NCBI GenBank assembly: GCA_018697195.1
Contig: CM031870.1
Coordinates: 2,066,157 to 2,130,156 of the forward strand
Origin: Certhia americana
Taxonomy: Eukaryota; Chordata; Aves; Passeriformes; Certhiidae
Reading direction: 5' to 3'
DNA: 64,000 nt
Part shown: one piece after another, positions 33,812 through 44,714 of the stretch
Numbering within the stretch: position 1 is the first letter of the stretch
Layout of the letters: each line of letters begins with the position of its first letter
The notes under the pieces: generated by a model
The model's input: the letters and a program-made list of their open reading frames with translations, nothing else
Told to the model about the DNA's origin: nothing
Database searches by the model: none
Position numbers and translations under genes: made by a program

Positions 33812-33925
33812 AGATGGGACTTGGAGCAACTAGTCATGTGGAAGGTGTCCCTGCTCATGGCATGGTGTTGGAATGAGATGAGATTTAAGGTCCCTTCCAG
33901 CCCAAACCACTCTGTGATTCTGTCC
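33812..33925 (+). mobile_element. CR1 LINE 3' tail
   Basis: gggacttggagcaactagtcatgtggaaggtgtccctgctcatggcatggtgttggaatgagatgagatttaaggtcccttccagcccaaaccactctgtgattctg matches the avian CR1 3' terminus. Strongly 5'-truncated. Confidence 0.9.
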
Positions 33926-34624
33926 CTCTGGCCAGTCATGGCAGGCACTGATGTCTCTGCAGAGCTGAATTGTCCTGCAGAGTTCTTGGTGCAACCAGCC
34001 TCAGCATCAGGTGAGGGGATTGTCCTGATGGTCTCAGGAGCAGGTGGCTGGAAGCAACATCCTGAGGTTCATACACTCTTCCCAGCTGTGTATGAGCATC
34101 TTCCTCATTCTCCCACTTCAGAAGATGCAGGCAGTGAATGTGGATCCCCACAGAGAAGCGTGGTCTGACCCAGACACGGAAAAAAAACCATAAAAGAATG
34201 AAACAAGCCCAACAACAAGCCAAAAAAGCTTTTGGAAACTGGGAAAGAATTGTAGAGTGATCGAAGGAGAGAAAAAAATCTCTTTGCCTTCTAGTCCTTC
34301 AGGCAGGCCTCAAGCCTACCAGATCCAGATCTCCTATGAAGCCTGGACAATTTCATCCCTTCCCACACAGGAAAAGCAGCACAAGAGGTCCCCCCAAGGG
34401 GAGGGTCAGGGAGGGATTTCCCCCTGCACTCCTTCCTCCCACCCATCACCAGCTGCTGAGGATGAGGAGCAGGGTCAGTGGGCTTTCCCTGAGAGAGTGG
34501 GGACACGCTGTGCTCTCACCTGGTTTCCAGCCAACCCCACTTGTCTGTGCACATTCACCAAGCAGTCACTGTTCCAGAGACACGTTCTCCCAAACACCCT
34601 CCCTCCCTCACCGCCTCCTGCAGA

Positions 34625-34735
34625 GCCTCGTACGTCAGCGCCTGTGGGGGAGAACTGGTGGGCTGGGGACCGAACTTTGGTCTGCGTGGGCAGCTCCCGC
34701 ACGCAGCAGCAAGGGCGAAGTTTAACGAGGATGTT
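34625..34735. promoter_or_regulatory. Small CpG cluster with CRE-like and inverted CTGCGTG sites
   Basis: TACGTCAG (CRE-like, about 34630) is followed by CTGCGTG (34682-34688) and its reverse complement CACGCAG (34700-34706), 11 bp apart, in a CpG-enriched patch within CpG-poor DNA. The GCGTG cores resemble bHLH-PAS response elements. Function is inferred. Confidence 0.3.
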
Positions 34736-34837
34736 CAACAGGATCCAACAGCTCAAGAAACCCCAAGATCTCTCCCATGGTGACTGGGTGGGTTAATGCA
34801 GCAATCACGCAGTAGGAATGCCAAAAGGAAGGCTGGG

Positions 34838-34870
34838 GTGTGTGTGGTGTGTGTGTGTGTGTGTGTGTGG
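34838..34870 (+). repeat. (GT)n dinucleotide repeat
   Basis: Alternating GT with one extra G breaking the phase near 34847. Confidence 0.95.
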
Positions 34871-34944
34871 GGAGAGGCAGGGGGACTAGAAGAGGATAAA
34901 GAAACTGAAGAACTGAGGACCCCTGTCCTTTCTCACTCTTTGAC

Positions 34945-34961
34945 ATGCAAATCAAATTTGC
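34945..34961. promoter_or_regulatory. Octamer site inside a palindrome
   Basis: ATGCAAAT (34945-34952) is the POU octamer. GCAAAT-CAA-ATTTGC (34947-34961) forms a perfect 6-bp inverted repeat around it. Motif evidence only. Confidence 0.3.
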
Positions 34962-36362
34962 CTTTCTAAGAGCAATGAAAATCCTCTACATCTTGGCAGG
35001 GTTTGGAGAGACAAGGTTAAGGCAGATCCATGGAATAACTGCCTCCTGCAGCCAGCCTGAAATTGTACCCTACAGCATACCACATGCTCCTGCCCACACC
35101 CCCAGCAAACCCATTTCAAACCCAGTCAGCACTGGGATTCCTCTGCAACCACGAGTTGCAAATAGATTGCTGGGAGAGACAGATGCCAGGGGAGAAAGGT
35201 TAAACAGACACTGTGCTCCAAGGGGGGAAAAAGAAGGATCCAATTCAGCTTTGCAGTTTCTAAAACAGTCTCATGAGATCCTGAGTGAAGTGTGCGCAAG
35301 CAGTTTTGGCAAGAAGAAACAAAAGACCTGAAAGGAGCGAGAGGAAGGATGAATGAACAAAAGAGAGGAAAGCTGCACATGTTCTCAGTCCCTGAAGTTC
35401 ACTCATCTCTCTTTTCATGCCCAAGCCCTTTTCTTTTTGAGGTGTCTTTGGGAAAGGTAGGAAATGGGGGGTGGGAGATCTACTACTGCTGGGTTTAACA
35501 CTAGATCCTATTAACTAAAAAGAATGGAAGCAAGGAGAAATTCCCAAGGCGAGAAAAAAAATCCATCATTAATTGACAGGTCCCTGGGGGGCTGAAGCGG
35601 AGATGTTGAGCCGAATTCAATTACAGACCTGGTCAGAATCAGGCAGGAAGACGTGGCTTCTTTCACTGTGTCAATTAAAGAAGCGACTGGGAACGATAGA
35701 CTTCTCTGACCCATGAGTCAAAACAAGCTTCCATCCGGCACTGCCTGATGGCCCTGTGGCTCCCACTGGGAACAGATGGGCTCAGGGATGCCAGAAGGCC
35801 TCCTTGCAGGCTGGGCACTCGACAAAACCCAGGCTTGTGCCCACTGCAGAAATTGCTGTTCTCTGCAGGAAGGTGGCATCGTTAACAGTAATTAATTTGC
35901 AGCCACGGTGATACCTGAGCAGAACTGAGCACGGCATCACTGAGCCAGCAGCTCCCTCACCAGATTTTGGGTCTCTGTTTAACATTTCCCTCAGGGAATG
36001 AGGAAATAACTGGACTTGTGAAGAGGGAAGGGGCAGAGAAGCTTTCAAAAGGTATCTGGGCACTAAAAGCTCTGCACCAAAGCACTCCCCTCTCCTGGCT
36101 GATGGAAGCAGCTCCCCTCAGACCAACTGGTGCTGCACAGCTTGAACCCTCCAGCTTTCAGTCCCTGGTACCACAGCAAAAAAGTGGATGTCAGTAGAAT
36201 ATCACATCCTTTTCCCTTCACTGTTCTCCACATTAGGCTAGGTTTGAGTATCCCTAATTTTCAATTTTTCATCGTTTTCCCTGAAGCAAGGCTCAGCTGA
36301 GCAGGGCTCTGAGAACATGGCCCAGGTAAGAGATGGGGCAGAGCATGGTCACATTCCCTGCA

Positions 36363-36460
36363 GCGTGATCTAATGGAAGGTGGCCCTGCTCATGGCAGGG
36401 GTTGGAACCAGATGAGCTTTAAGGTAATTTCCAACCCAAGCTGTTCTAGGATTCAATGCT
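36363..36460 (+). mobile_element. CR1 LINE 3' tail
   Basis: gtgatctaatggaaggtggccctgctcatggcaggggttggaaccagatgagctttaaggtaatttccaacccaagctgttctaggattc. Only the last ~95 bp of the element remains. Confidence 0.88.
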
Positions 36461-36883
36461 TGATTCCTACTGGGTTCAGGTGGGAAGGAGTGTGTCCTTC
36501 CTTTGTAGGATCAGAAAACTTCAAAGGAACCTCCCCCTACTCCATCAGCACTTTCTGCTCTACCTGGGATAACCAGCACATCCTCCCATTTTCAGCTAAC
36601 TGCTCTCTTCAAAGGAGTAACAGTACTATGTTCCTACTGACACCATTTTACACCTTAAAAAGGATCTCTCTTTCTCCAGATTCCCCTTCAAGGGTTGAAA
36701 ACATCCTTTCTTCTACTCCTTCCTGCTACTTTCCTTCTCCTTTGAAGATATTTATTTTATTGAACAGTCTCCTTTGCAACACATGCAGCCTATTTTTCAC
36801 CATCCTGGATCCGTAATGCCTGGCCTGATCACAGGATACCATGGGTGGCTTCAAAACCTTCTGGGCATCCTCACACAGTGCCT

Positions 36884-36900
36884 AAAAAAAAAAAAAAAAA
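36884..36900 (+). repeat. A17 homopolymer
   Basis: Perfect A run followed by GTGAGAAAAAGG. No retroposed gene is recognised immediately upstream. Confidence 0.95.
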
Positions 36901-38284
36901 GTGAGAAAAAGGATGCCAGAAAGGTTTGATTCCACTCTGGGAGCACAGCCCAGAATGCAAGGAATAAGCTGGATAAGGGCTGATCCTGAGCTCTCTGTGG
37001 ACCAGCTGAAACCAGGAGTACCAAAAAGTAATGAAGAACAAAGAGGTCTTATACAAACATCTCTATATATTTATAGCTCTTGAATGCTCCTTTCCTCTTG
37101 GTGCTTAAGTGGCATTGCCAGCACCTGGGGAAAGAGATTCTCAAGTGATGGGCTAATTGATGGAATTATTCCTGGTCGGTTAATGGATAGCTGCTAATTG
37201 GTGGAAGAGGCTGAGCAGGGGGGGCTCTGCTGTTGGAGGAACTTCTCTGAGGCCTTGGGAGGGAGAAAGAAGCCAAGAACAAAGGATCTGTGCAGTGTCA
37301 GGCAGGGCCTGGAACGGGAGGAATTTCTCTTTCTCATGTTCTTGGCTTATTTACAAAGATTCCCAAAACTCCTGTAAGGAGCAGATGAGCAGGATGAGCA
37401 ATGCTTCATTCCTAGCCCCAGAGCACAGGCCCAGAAGCAAAGGGAGAGGTTTGTTACAGCAAACAAAACCCAGCAGTGTGTAGGGAAAGGAGCTTTTCTG
37501 CCACAGCTCCTCAGCAGACCCTCAGCTCAGGGGATCCTGAGGGTGTGGGGGCCACAAGTCGAGGCCTGTGAATTCTTCTGACCCCCAGCACTGAAGGTGT
37601 GGAAGGAACAGGCTGTGACTGTAAGTCAGAGCTCTGGGAAAGAGCAGGGAGGGAAAGTGCCACATCCTTCTGGGACCTTTGGGCTCATGCCTGAGGCACT
37701 TCTCCATCCAACAGAGCATCTTCATGTCCCAAGACCCTTCCAGCACCCTCTTCTGTCCCTGCCTTTCTCAGCTTCCTTGAAGCCCAGAAGGTATTGAAAA
37801 GTCCTGGAGGTGGAAGAGAAAGCAGCCTCTACTCGGGATGGTAAGAAATGCTCTTCTGCCCCAATCCTGAGGCTCATTCCTGAGGAGAGGCTCCTGAGCA
37901 GAGCAGACACCACATGTACTCGGGAAAGCTGTCAGCAGGAAAGAAAGGAGGGGAGAGAAGGAAAAGGCACGTGCTGTACCCGCCGGCGCTGACTAAACCC
38001 AGAGGCTTTGTTTGCTTGGTCTCTCCAGCCCTATAAAAGTCAGATGAGCCTTTTAGCCGAGAGCCTGTGGAGGAACAGAGAGGCCTGGGATAAGTGCAGC
38101 AGCGTGGGCCATTCCCTCCTGTACCTCCACATCTGGGGGGCCCAAGAGAGCCATTTCAGGTCCTTTAGTCTTACAGGAATTCCTTGGTCTGGAGCTCCTT
38201 CTCCTGCAAATTTCCTTTTAGGAGTAGTTCTGTAAGGCCATTAAAAGTGCTGGATTTGTGAAGGGCTCAGCCTGAAGCTGAGCA

Positions 38285-38335
38285 CAGAGGACAGAGGGAC
38301 AGAGAGGACAGAGAGACTGAGGACAGAGAGAGAGG
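38285..38335 (+). repeat. Imperfect GGACAGAG minisatellite
   Basis: At least four copies of (A/G)GGACAGAG-type units in about 50 bp. Confidence 0.75.
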
Positions 38336-39655
38336 TTCAGCGACTCCTTCATCTCAGCCTTCCCTCCCCACAGATACTTAAGCCAGGACTAAATGGCACC
38401 CAAAGATGAGGAGAATTTTGAAGTAACAAAGCAAAGAGCAGAAACACTCCCAAACCCATTCCTCCAGCCTAGGAACTACCATGGCAGCAGCTGGAGCGGT
38501 AATTTTCCCTGTGAGGAGGAAGGAAAGGAGTGAAGACCGCTTAGCAGGGAGGTGTAAAGGGAAATCCTACTTTACAAGGGCCCAGTCAGTCCTGCTTGTA
38601 CCAAGTGACAGACCTGACAGGAACATGTGACAAAACACAAACAGTGTCTGGTGGGTACAAAACAGCAGCAGGGACTCATCGCTCTCTGCCCCAGCAGGTA
38701 TTTGGATGCTGAGAGACAGTTCCCAGGTAACACGTGGGGCTTCTTATTTGAAAACTGCTCCTTTTATTATTATATTTCCTCCCACTGCAAAAGGCAAAGA
38801 GAAAAGAGAGAGGGAGAGGGAGAGTCGTTTGACAAGCTGAAAACTTCTCTGGGGAGGGAGGGGGGGGAAATGAATAAGTAGGGAAAAATAATGAATAAAG
38901 GGAGGAAGAATAAAAGCGCAGGTGAAGAAGGAAATACAAAGTCAAAAGGCTCAGGGCTGACTCAGTGTGGTGCAGGGTTTGTGAGGGAGACTCTGCCTTT
39001 TGGAAATCAGTAATCCAAAGGGCTCTGCGTGTGTGCATAAAGTTATTGACTGACTGCATTACATCCACTTATCCCCCATTAAGCAGCAGGCTTCAGCTTG
39101 ATCCCCAACAGCAAGGAATTAGAGTAACTCTACCCTGCGTTTTTAGAAGGGTTTCCATCTCCCAGGAATCCAAAGTGCTTCAGCAGCCCTCCGGGGAATG
39201 CAGGACTGACATCCAGATCCTTCTGGGGTGGAGACTGGCAGTGGGACAGGCTGCTGTGTGCAGCAGAGACGGGAGGGAACCCTGGTGCTTCTGTACAAAG
39301 CTGTAGGATCTCTATTATGCAAGCAGAGTAGGAAAGGGTTGGCTTCCAAGGACACAGAATATAATTAGCCTATCTCAGAACAAGTAGCGATTCCACCCCT
39401 GCTAAGCTGCTCTCAGTTCAGTTTCAAACAAATCATCTCTGCTCCCTGGCTGTGTCTCCACACATGAGCACCAGACAGCTCTTCACGTCTGGAGGGGACG
39501 AGAGGCTGTAGGTCTCCATATAGTTACTGAACATTTTCAAAGCTGACTTAAAAAGTTTTTGTTCTTTTCTGCCCCCACTTCAGTTTTCCACCCCCTCAGC
39601 TGTACTGATGCAACTGCTTGTGGATCTATGGGGAAATGAGACCACAGAAATTATC

Positions 39656-39685
39656 TTTTTTTTTAATTAATTTTTTTTTTTTTTT
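39656..39685 (-). repeat. T-rich homopolymer pair
   Basis: T9 (39656-39664) and T15 (39671-39685) flank AATTAA. Confidence 0.9.
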
Positions 39686-41049
39686 AAGACATACTCACTT
39701 GCATCACTTCAGCAGAGCATCCCCCAGTCTCAGAGCAACACAAAGTTTGGTGAAGAGGTAGAAAGAAGCTCCTGGGGCGGGGGAGGAAAGCGAGGGAGCC
39801 TCAGGTGCCTCTATCAGCTCCTGCTATCCTGAGGTGCTCTGCTCTGGAGCCACCATGGCCACGCACAGCCCTGGTGACCCCACAGCTCTGCCAAGCCAGC
39901 TCCATCCAGATGTCCTGCAGCTGGCACAGGGGGACACTTACAACTCTCTTGTTTCAAAGATGCTTCTTTGCTTTGTGTCTCTGGCTTCACTGCCATGCCC
40001 CAGCTGACTTCCCACGTGGCAAAGCCGCTTTGTCACGGATGTCACTGGAACTGCTGCTTCTCATGGAGCTAAAGAACTGGGAAGCTCTAAAGGAGGAGGA
40101 AACTGCAGCTCCCTCCAGGGGAAACAGAGACAAGTGAAAGTGCAGGGTTTCCAGGTCAGCCCAGATTTCTAGGGCAGAACTGGGGAAAGACCTTGAAAGA
40201 AGGGATGAAATCAGATTGTTTAACCCCTGCCACAACAGCAGCCATGGAGGGCCCATCACCTGTCAGGTTGGGAGTTGGGAGGGGTCACTCCTGCTACAAT
40301 AGAGAGCAGAAGTCCTCAACAACTCTGCCTCTGCACCACTTCCAAAAATCCTCCAGATGGGAGCTGGGGATGATTATGTTTGTTGCTTTGCAAACAGCGA
40401 TGTTCCCATGTAAAGTGGTCAAGCAGGGAGCTGTCAAACTTCCCTTTACCCCCTCTGCACCCTCCAGACAGTGCATGAGAGGCACCTTGTTTATGGGTTT
40501 GACACTGGGTATGACTTAACCAGCTTTGACAGGGGTGATCCTATTTATAGGAGGAGCTCCTAATGCCTCTCATTCAATGTCATGTTTGGGAAAAAGTGAG
40601 AAATGAAACAGAAATGACCCCTGAGTTTCTACTTTCAGTAATGGAAATTTCAGCTGCTGACCTGGGCAGGATGGGCAGCACTGAGCCAGTTTACTCAAGC
40701 TCAGTGAGAAGTTCACATCACAGTCCAATTTCCCCTCTTTGAATGTCCTTCCTGGCTTGGCTTGGCACTCCTGATGGATTTTCAAGTCTGGATCCCTCAC
40801 ATTTTGGAGCCTTCCAGAAATTCAACCACAACTCAGCCCATTCCATAAGGATGGGAATGTGAGGAGCTGAAGGAAAGGTGTTACCTCATAGACTGCCACT
40901 CAGGAGTTGCACAAATGCTTTACTAAGCACCCCTGAACACAGGTCAAGCAGAGGAACATCCAACCAGCCACCTTTATTGCTCCTTACACACCAAAGGCTT
41001 CAGCAGCAGGGTGCAGCTCATGGAGGATGCAGCTCCTCCCAAAGACAGC

Positions 41050-41342
41050 TCCAGTTTCTGCTGTCTGGGAGCAGGAACAGGACTCAGGGAATGGCTGGAG
41101 CTGTGTCAGAGGAGGTTTAGGTTGGACAGCAAGAGAAGGTTCTTCCCCCAGAGCGTGGTCAGGCACTGACCAGGCTCCCCAGAGAATGCTCACAGCCCCA
41201 AGCCTGTCAGAGCTCCAGGAGTGTTTGGACAATGTCTCAGGGACAGGGTGGAATTGTGAGAGTGTCTGTGCAGCACCAGGAGTTGGACTAATGATCCTTG
41301 TGAGTCCCTTCCAACTCAGGATATTCTATGATTCTACAAAAA
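41050..41342 (+). mobile_element. CR1 LINE 3' end, different subfamily
   Basis: Contains 'agaggaggtttaggttggacagcaagagaaggttcttccccc', 'gagctccaggagtgtttggacaatgtctcagggacagggtggaattg' and the tail 'gagtcccttccaactcaggatattctatgattctac'. The tail wording differs from the 'gtggaaggtgtccctgcc' copies, so it belongs to another CR1 subfamily. Confidence 0.88.
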
Positions 41343-41344
41343 TA

Positions 41345-43410
41345 GTCTTTTTTTAAATCCCCGTGAATTTTCCTAGCATCTCAAAGGATGGCTGACCATG
41401 CAGTTGGCCACCAGTTCTGGCCCTTCTCAAGTCCTCTGGTCAGTCCCTCCTCAGAGGGGAGCATCCAGAGGTGCATTGCTGTGTGATGAGCCGTGCCAGG
41501 AGACAGCACGTGTGCGAGGCATCCTGAGCTCCGGGCGGCTACGATGACTCAGAGCCAGTCGCCTTTTTCCCTGCAGTGCAATTGTACCAGGCCCTGACAG
41601 CATCAGCTGGCTTTTATCACTGCTCCACATCAGAGCTGTCAGTCCTGAAGACAATGGAAGGTGTGTGGAGGGGGAGGAATTGAGCATCTCTGCGCTCTGT
41701 TGGCTTCCCAGAATGATGCCAAAGTGGCGAGCAAAGAGGTTTTGATTAGCAGCAACAGCAGAGTTTTTGATTAGCAGCCTGCTGCCGCAAGAGGCTCAGC
41801 GAGGACGTCAGTGAGTGTGGCAGCACTGAAATTAAGAAGTGATACTTCTGGAGCTTCCTCCACTGCTGTTTTGTGGGGAAGAGCTTGACTGATGGTGATG
41901 AGAGCTCTGGAGGGCACGTAGCCACTGGATGGTTCATCCTTGCTCACAGCTCTGTGGATGGAGGGCACCTGTCTTTAGATCTGCTGGCTCCAGTGGGGTC
42001 TGCAAAGGATTTGAGTCATTTCCTCAGTGCAACTCATCTTCCCCATGTGCAACTTCTCAAACTCACCTGTTGCTGTGGCAGTGACAACGACAGAGAAGGA
42101 AGAGACTTGAAAAGCAAAGTCCGGGGGCATTTAGTGAACAAACAAAAGTCTCAAGTGAGCAAAAAGATCAATCTTCCCAGCTGAGTGCACTGCCAAGGAG
42201 GAGGGGGGTGTTTGTGCCTCCTTCAGGCATTTCACGGAGTCTCCTGTCGGCCAGGTTTGCTGGGAAGATCACCCACGTGGATTCTCAAGCCGCCCTTGTC
42301 CCGTGCCTCTCCCTCGCGCTCGGGGGCCGCTTCCTGTGAACACCCACGGAGAGATTTGTTCTCTCCCTGCACATCCCTGATGAGACGTCGATGGAAAAGC
42401 TGACAGCAGAAATGCCCAGGGTCTATTTGCCTGTCAGCTCTGCCTTGTTTCATTCCTTCTCAGCAGACTTGCACCTACCTGTTGTCCTCGTCTTGCACTT
42501 ATGCACCAAAGTCCCCCAGCGCAGAAATCAGATTTTTATTCTGCTTCTAATGCACAAGGACTTTGATGCCATCTACATACTATGTTTATTCTAAAACCAG
42601 AGCTAAGGAAAGTGTTATATTGATTATTTCCCAGACTCAAAGGTTAGGTTCAAAGCAGGGTAAGTGATTTGGAAAAGGTCTCGGGAAATCTGTGAACGCT
42701 GTCAGAACAGACTCTCTTTCTCTCAAAGCTCAATGCAAAACCTGAAGCAGAAGTCCATCCTTCCCTCCAGACTGTTTCCTAAAGTGCTGAAGCATTACGT
42801 AAAATAAATTAGCTTGGTCTGTGCAGGCCCAGGTACAATGGGTTTCTAAATTAAGCCCTTGTAAATGGAAATGGTAAGACAGGTGTGAGAGAAGATACCT
42901 ACAGGCTGGAAAGCTTAATCAGAAATGAAAGTTGCTGAATGGACCAGCCAGTGATTGCAGCAAGTATTATGTGGTGTTGCTGCAAAACAGCAACAAAATG
43001 GCTGTTGTTTTATTGATCCCACACAACCTGCTCTGCCCATGCTACTGATGTAGTCAGGCACTGTGTCATCGCGTTCCTGAAAGCTGCTGCAGTGACAGAA
43101 GTCACCACTTGTCCCTGGGCCCTTTATGGGGGGTGAATTTCCATCTGTGAGTTTCCATCCAGGCCCACAGGTGAAATGCCCTGTGATAACCAACTGGCAT
43201 TTCATCTCCACAGTATTCCTCTGGAAGTGACACTTGGGGAAAAGAACACATTCAGCACCAGGACAAAAGCTACAAAATAAGCAGAAAGGGAGGAAGTTTA
43301 AAAATTAATCAGAGCTCAAAGTGCTGTCAAATTTTTCTTCCTCTTGCCCTTTCTGGATACACAGCCATCACCAAAGATTAAAACTGATGGACTGACCAGG
43401 TCAGGGCAGA
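41345..43410. other. Intergenic DNA
   Basis: No gene is supported. A mildly CpG-enriched piece lies at about 42235-42350. Confidence 0.55.
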
Positions 43411-43415
43411 GCAGA

Positions 43416-43690
43416 TGTGATAATAGGAAAAAAGGGAATGACTTCAAACTGCCACAGGGCAGGGTTTGATGGGATATTGTGAAGAAATTATTCCCTGTGA
43501 GGGTGGTGAGGCCCTGGCACAGTTTGCCCAAAGAAGCTGTGGCTGCCCCATCCCTGGAAGTGTCCAAGGCAATATTGTACAGAGCTTGGAGCCACCTGGG
43601 ATAGTGGGAGGTGTACCTGCCCATGGAAGGGAGGTTGGAACAGGATGATCTTTAAGGTTCCTTCAACAAAAGCCATTTTAGGATTCAGAA
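43416..43690 (+). mobile_element. CR1 LINE 3' end
   Basis: gggaatgacttcaaactgccacagggcagggtttgatgggatattgtgaagaaattattccctgtgagggtggtgaggccctggcacag, then the tail through 'gatctttaaggttccttcaacaaaagccattttaggattc'. About 270 bp of the 3' end, one of the longest copies here. Confidence 0.92.
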
Positions 43691-44344
43691 CATTGTGTTA
43701 GACTCTCCTGGAAAACAATTTACAGATCTCTTCCTCCACCCCCTTTCCTCTGTAGCTCGTTCCTGTTCCCTTGCTATGAAAAGTTTGGTTGTCTTCTCCT
43801 TTTTCTGGCTGAGTCTTTCCATGGCAGTTAGCTGCCATGGTGATAGAAGTTAGAGAAATTAGTAAGAAGAAGACTCATAATTAACAATTGACTGACAGTC
43901 CCATCTGACCTGAGACAGTAGCTGAAAGCTGCCTCCCACTTCAATCTGCTTGCCACGAAACAGCCAGGAACAGGCAGATCCACTAGCCAAGGTGGTCTGG
44001 CTATTGGCTCCATCCCTGCAGTGGCTGCCCTCAGTGGATTTGGTGCTTGAAGCTTCGGTGAGGATGTGTCACCATTGCCCTCTTCTGGATCCACAGCCAA
44101 GCCTGCTCCAAAGCTTGGGAGATGTCACCGTCTAGTGATGGCAACACGTGGTGACTCCAAGGGAACTGTTTCAGAGGTGACCACTGAGGCCTCATGCAGG
44201 TGCTTTGCATTATTTCACTCCAAGAGCTTCAAGTTCTTTTGTGCTTCTCCTTCCAGAATGGTGACTGTGCTGCCGGGCAGGTTTACAGCAGATGGTGGAT
44301 TCAAAGGGAAGGAGATATTAGAAAACAAATTAACGCTAATATAT

Positions 44345-44712
44345 GACTAATTCAGGATCTTAGTGAATGTGTACCACTGTGAAAGGTGGGTGGTTCAAAA
44401 CCTCCCAGGAATGGGGGGATCTCAGGCTTAAAAGAAAGGAGACGTGGTTAAGCTGAGGAACTCCTTGCCACAGGATGCTGAAAAGGCTAAAAATATATAT
44501 GAACTTAAGAACCTGGAAAAGTTTGTGGAAGAGAAATCCAGTGAGGTTACTAATTACACAGAACTTCTAACCATTTATATAAGCTATATTTCTACATGAA
44601 ATACATATTTATGGTAGAAAAGGCTTCCTAGTCCATTCTAGATACCTTCTTTTGGTATCATAGGACATGATCCTGAATCAGCCCTTTGCTGACCCAGTAT
44701 AACTCACTCGTG
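44345..44712 (+). mobile_element. Probable ancient CR1-type LINE fragment
   Basis: aggaactccttgccacaggatgctgaaaaggctaaaaatatatatgaacttaagaacctggaaaagtttgtggaagagaaatcca, followed after a gap by 'atcataggacatgatcctgaatcagccctttgctgacccagtataactc'. This order matches the 3' ends of old reptile/bird CR1 elements. It is diverged and non-coding, and the boundaries are approximate. Confidence 0.55.
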
Positions 44713-44714
44713 TT

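Larger units (their letters stand above)
33930..36360. other. Intergenic DNA between CR1 copies
   Basis: No gene. It contains the CpG cluster, GT repeat and octamer palindrome listed separately. Confidence 0.6.
36465..41045. other. Intergenic DNA
   Basis: No gene is supported. Only the homopolymers and the GGACAGAG minisatellite are recognised. An AT-rich piece at about 37145-37205 has several TAAT homeodomain-type cores. Confidence 0.55.
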
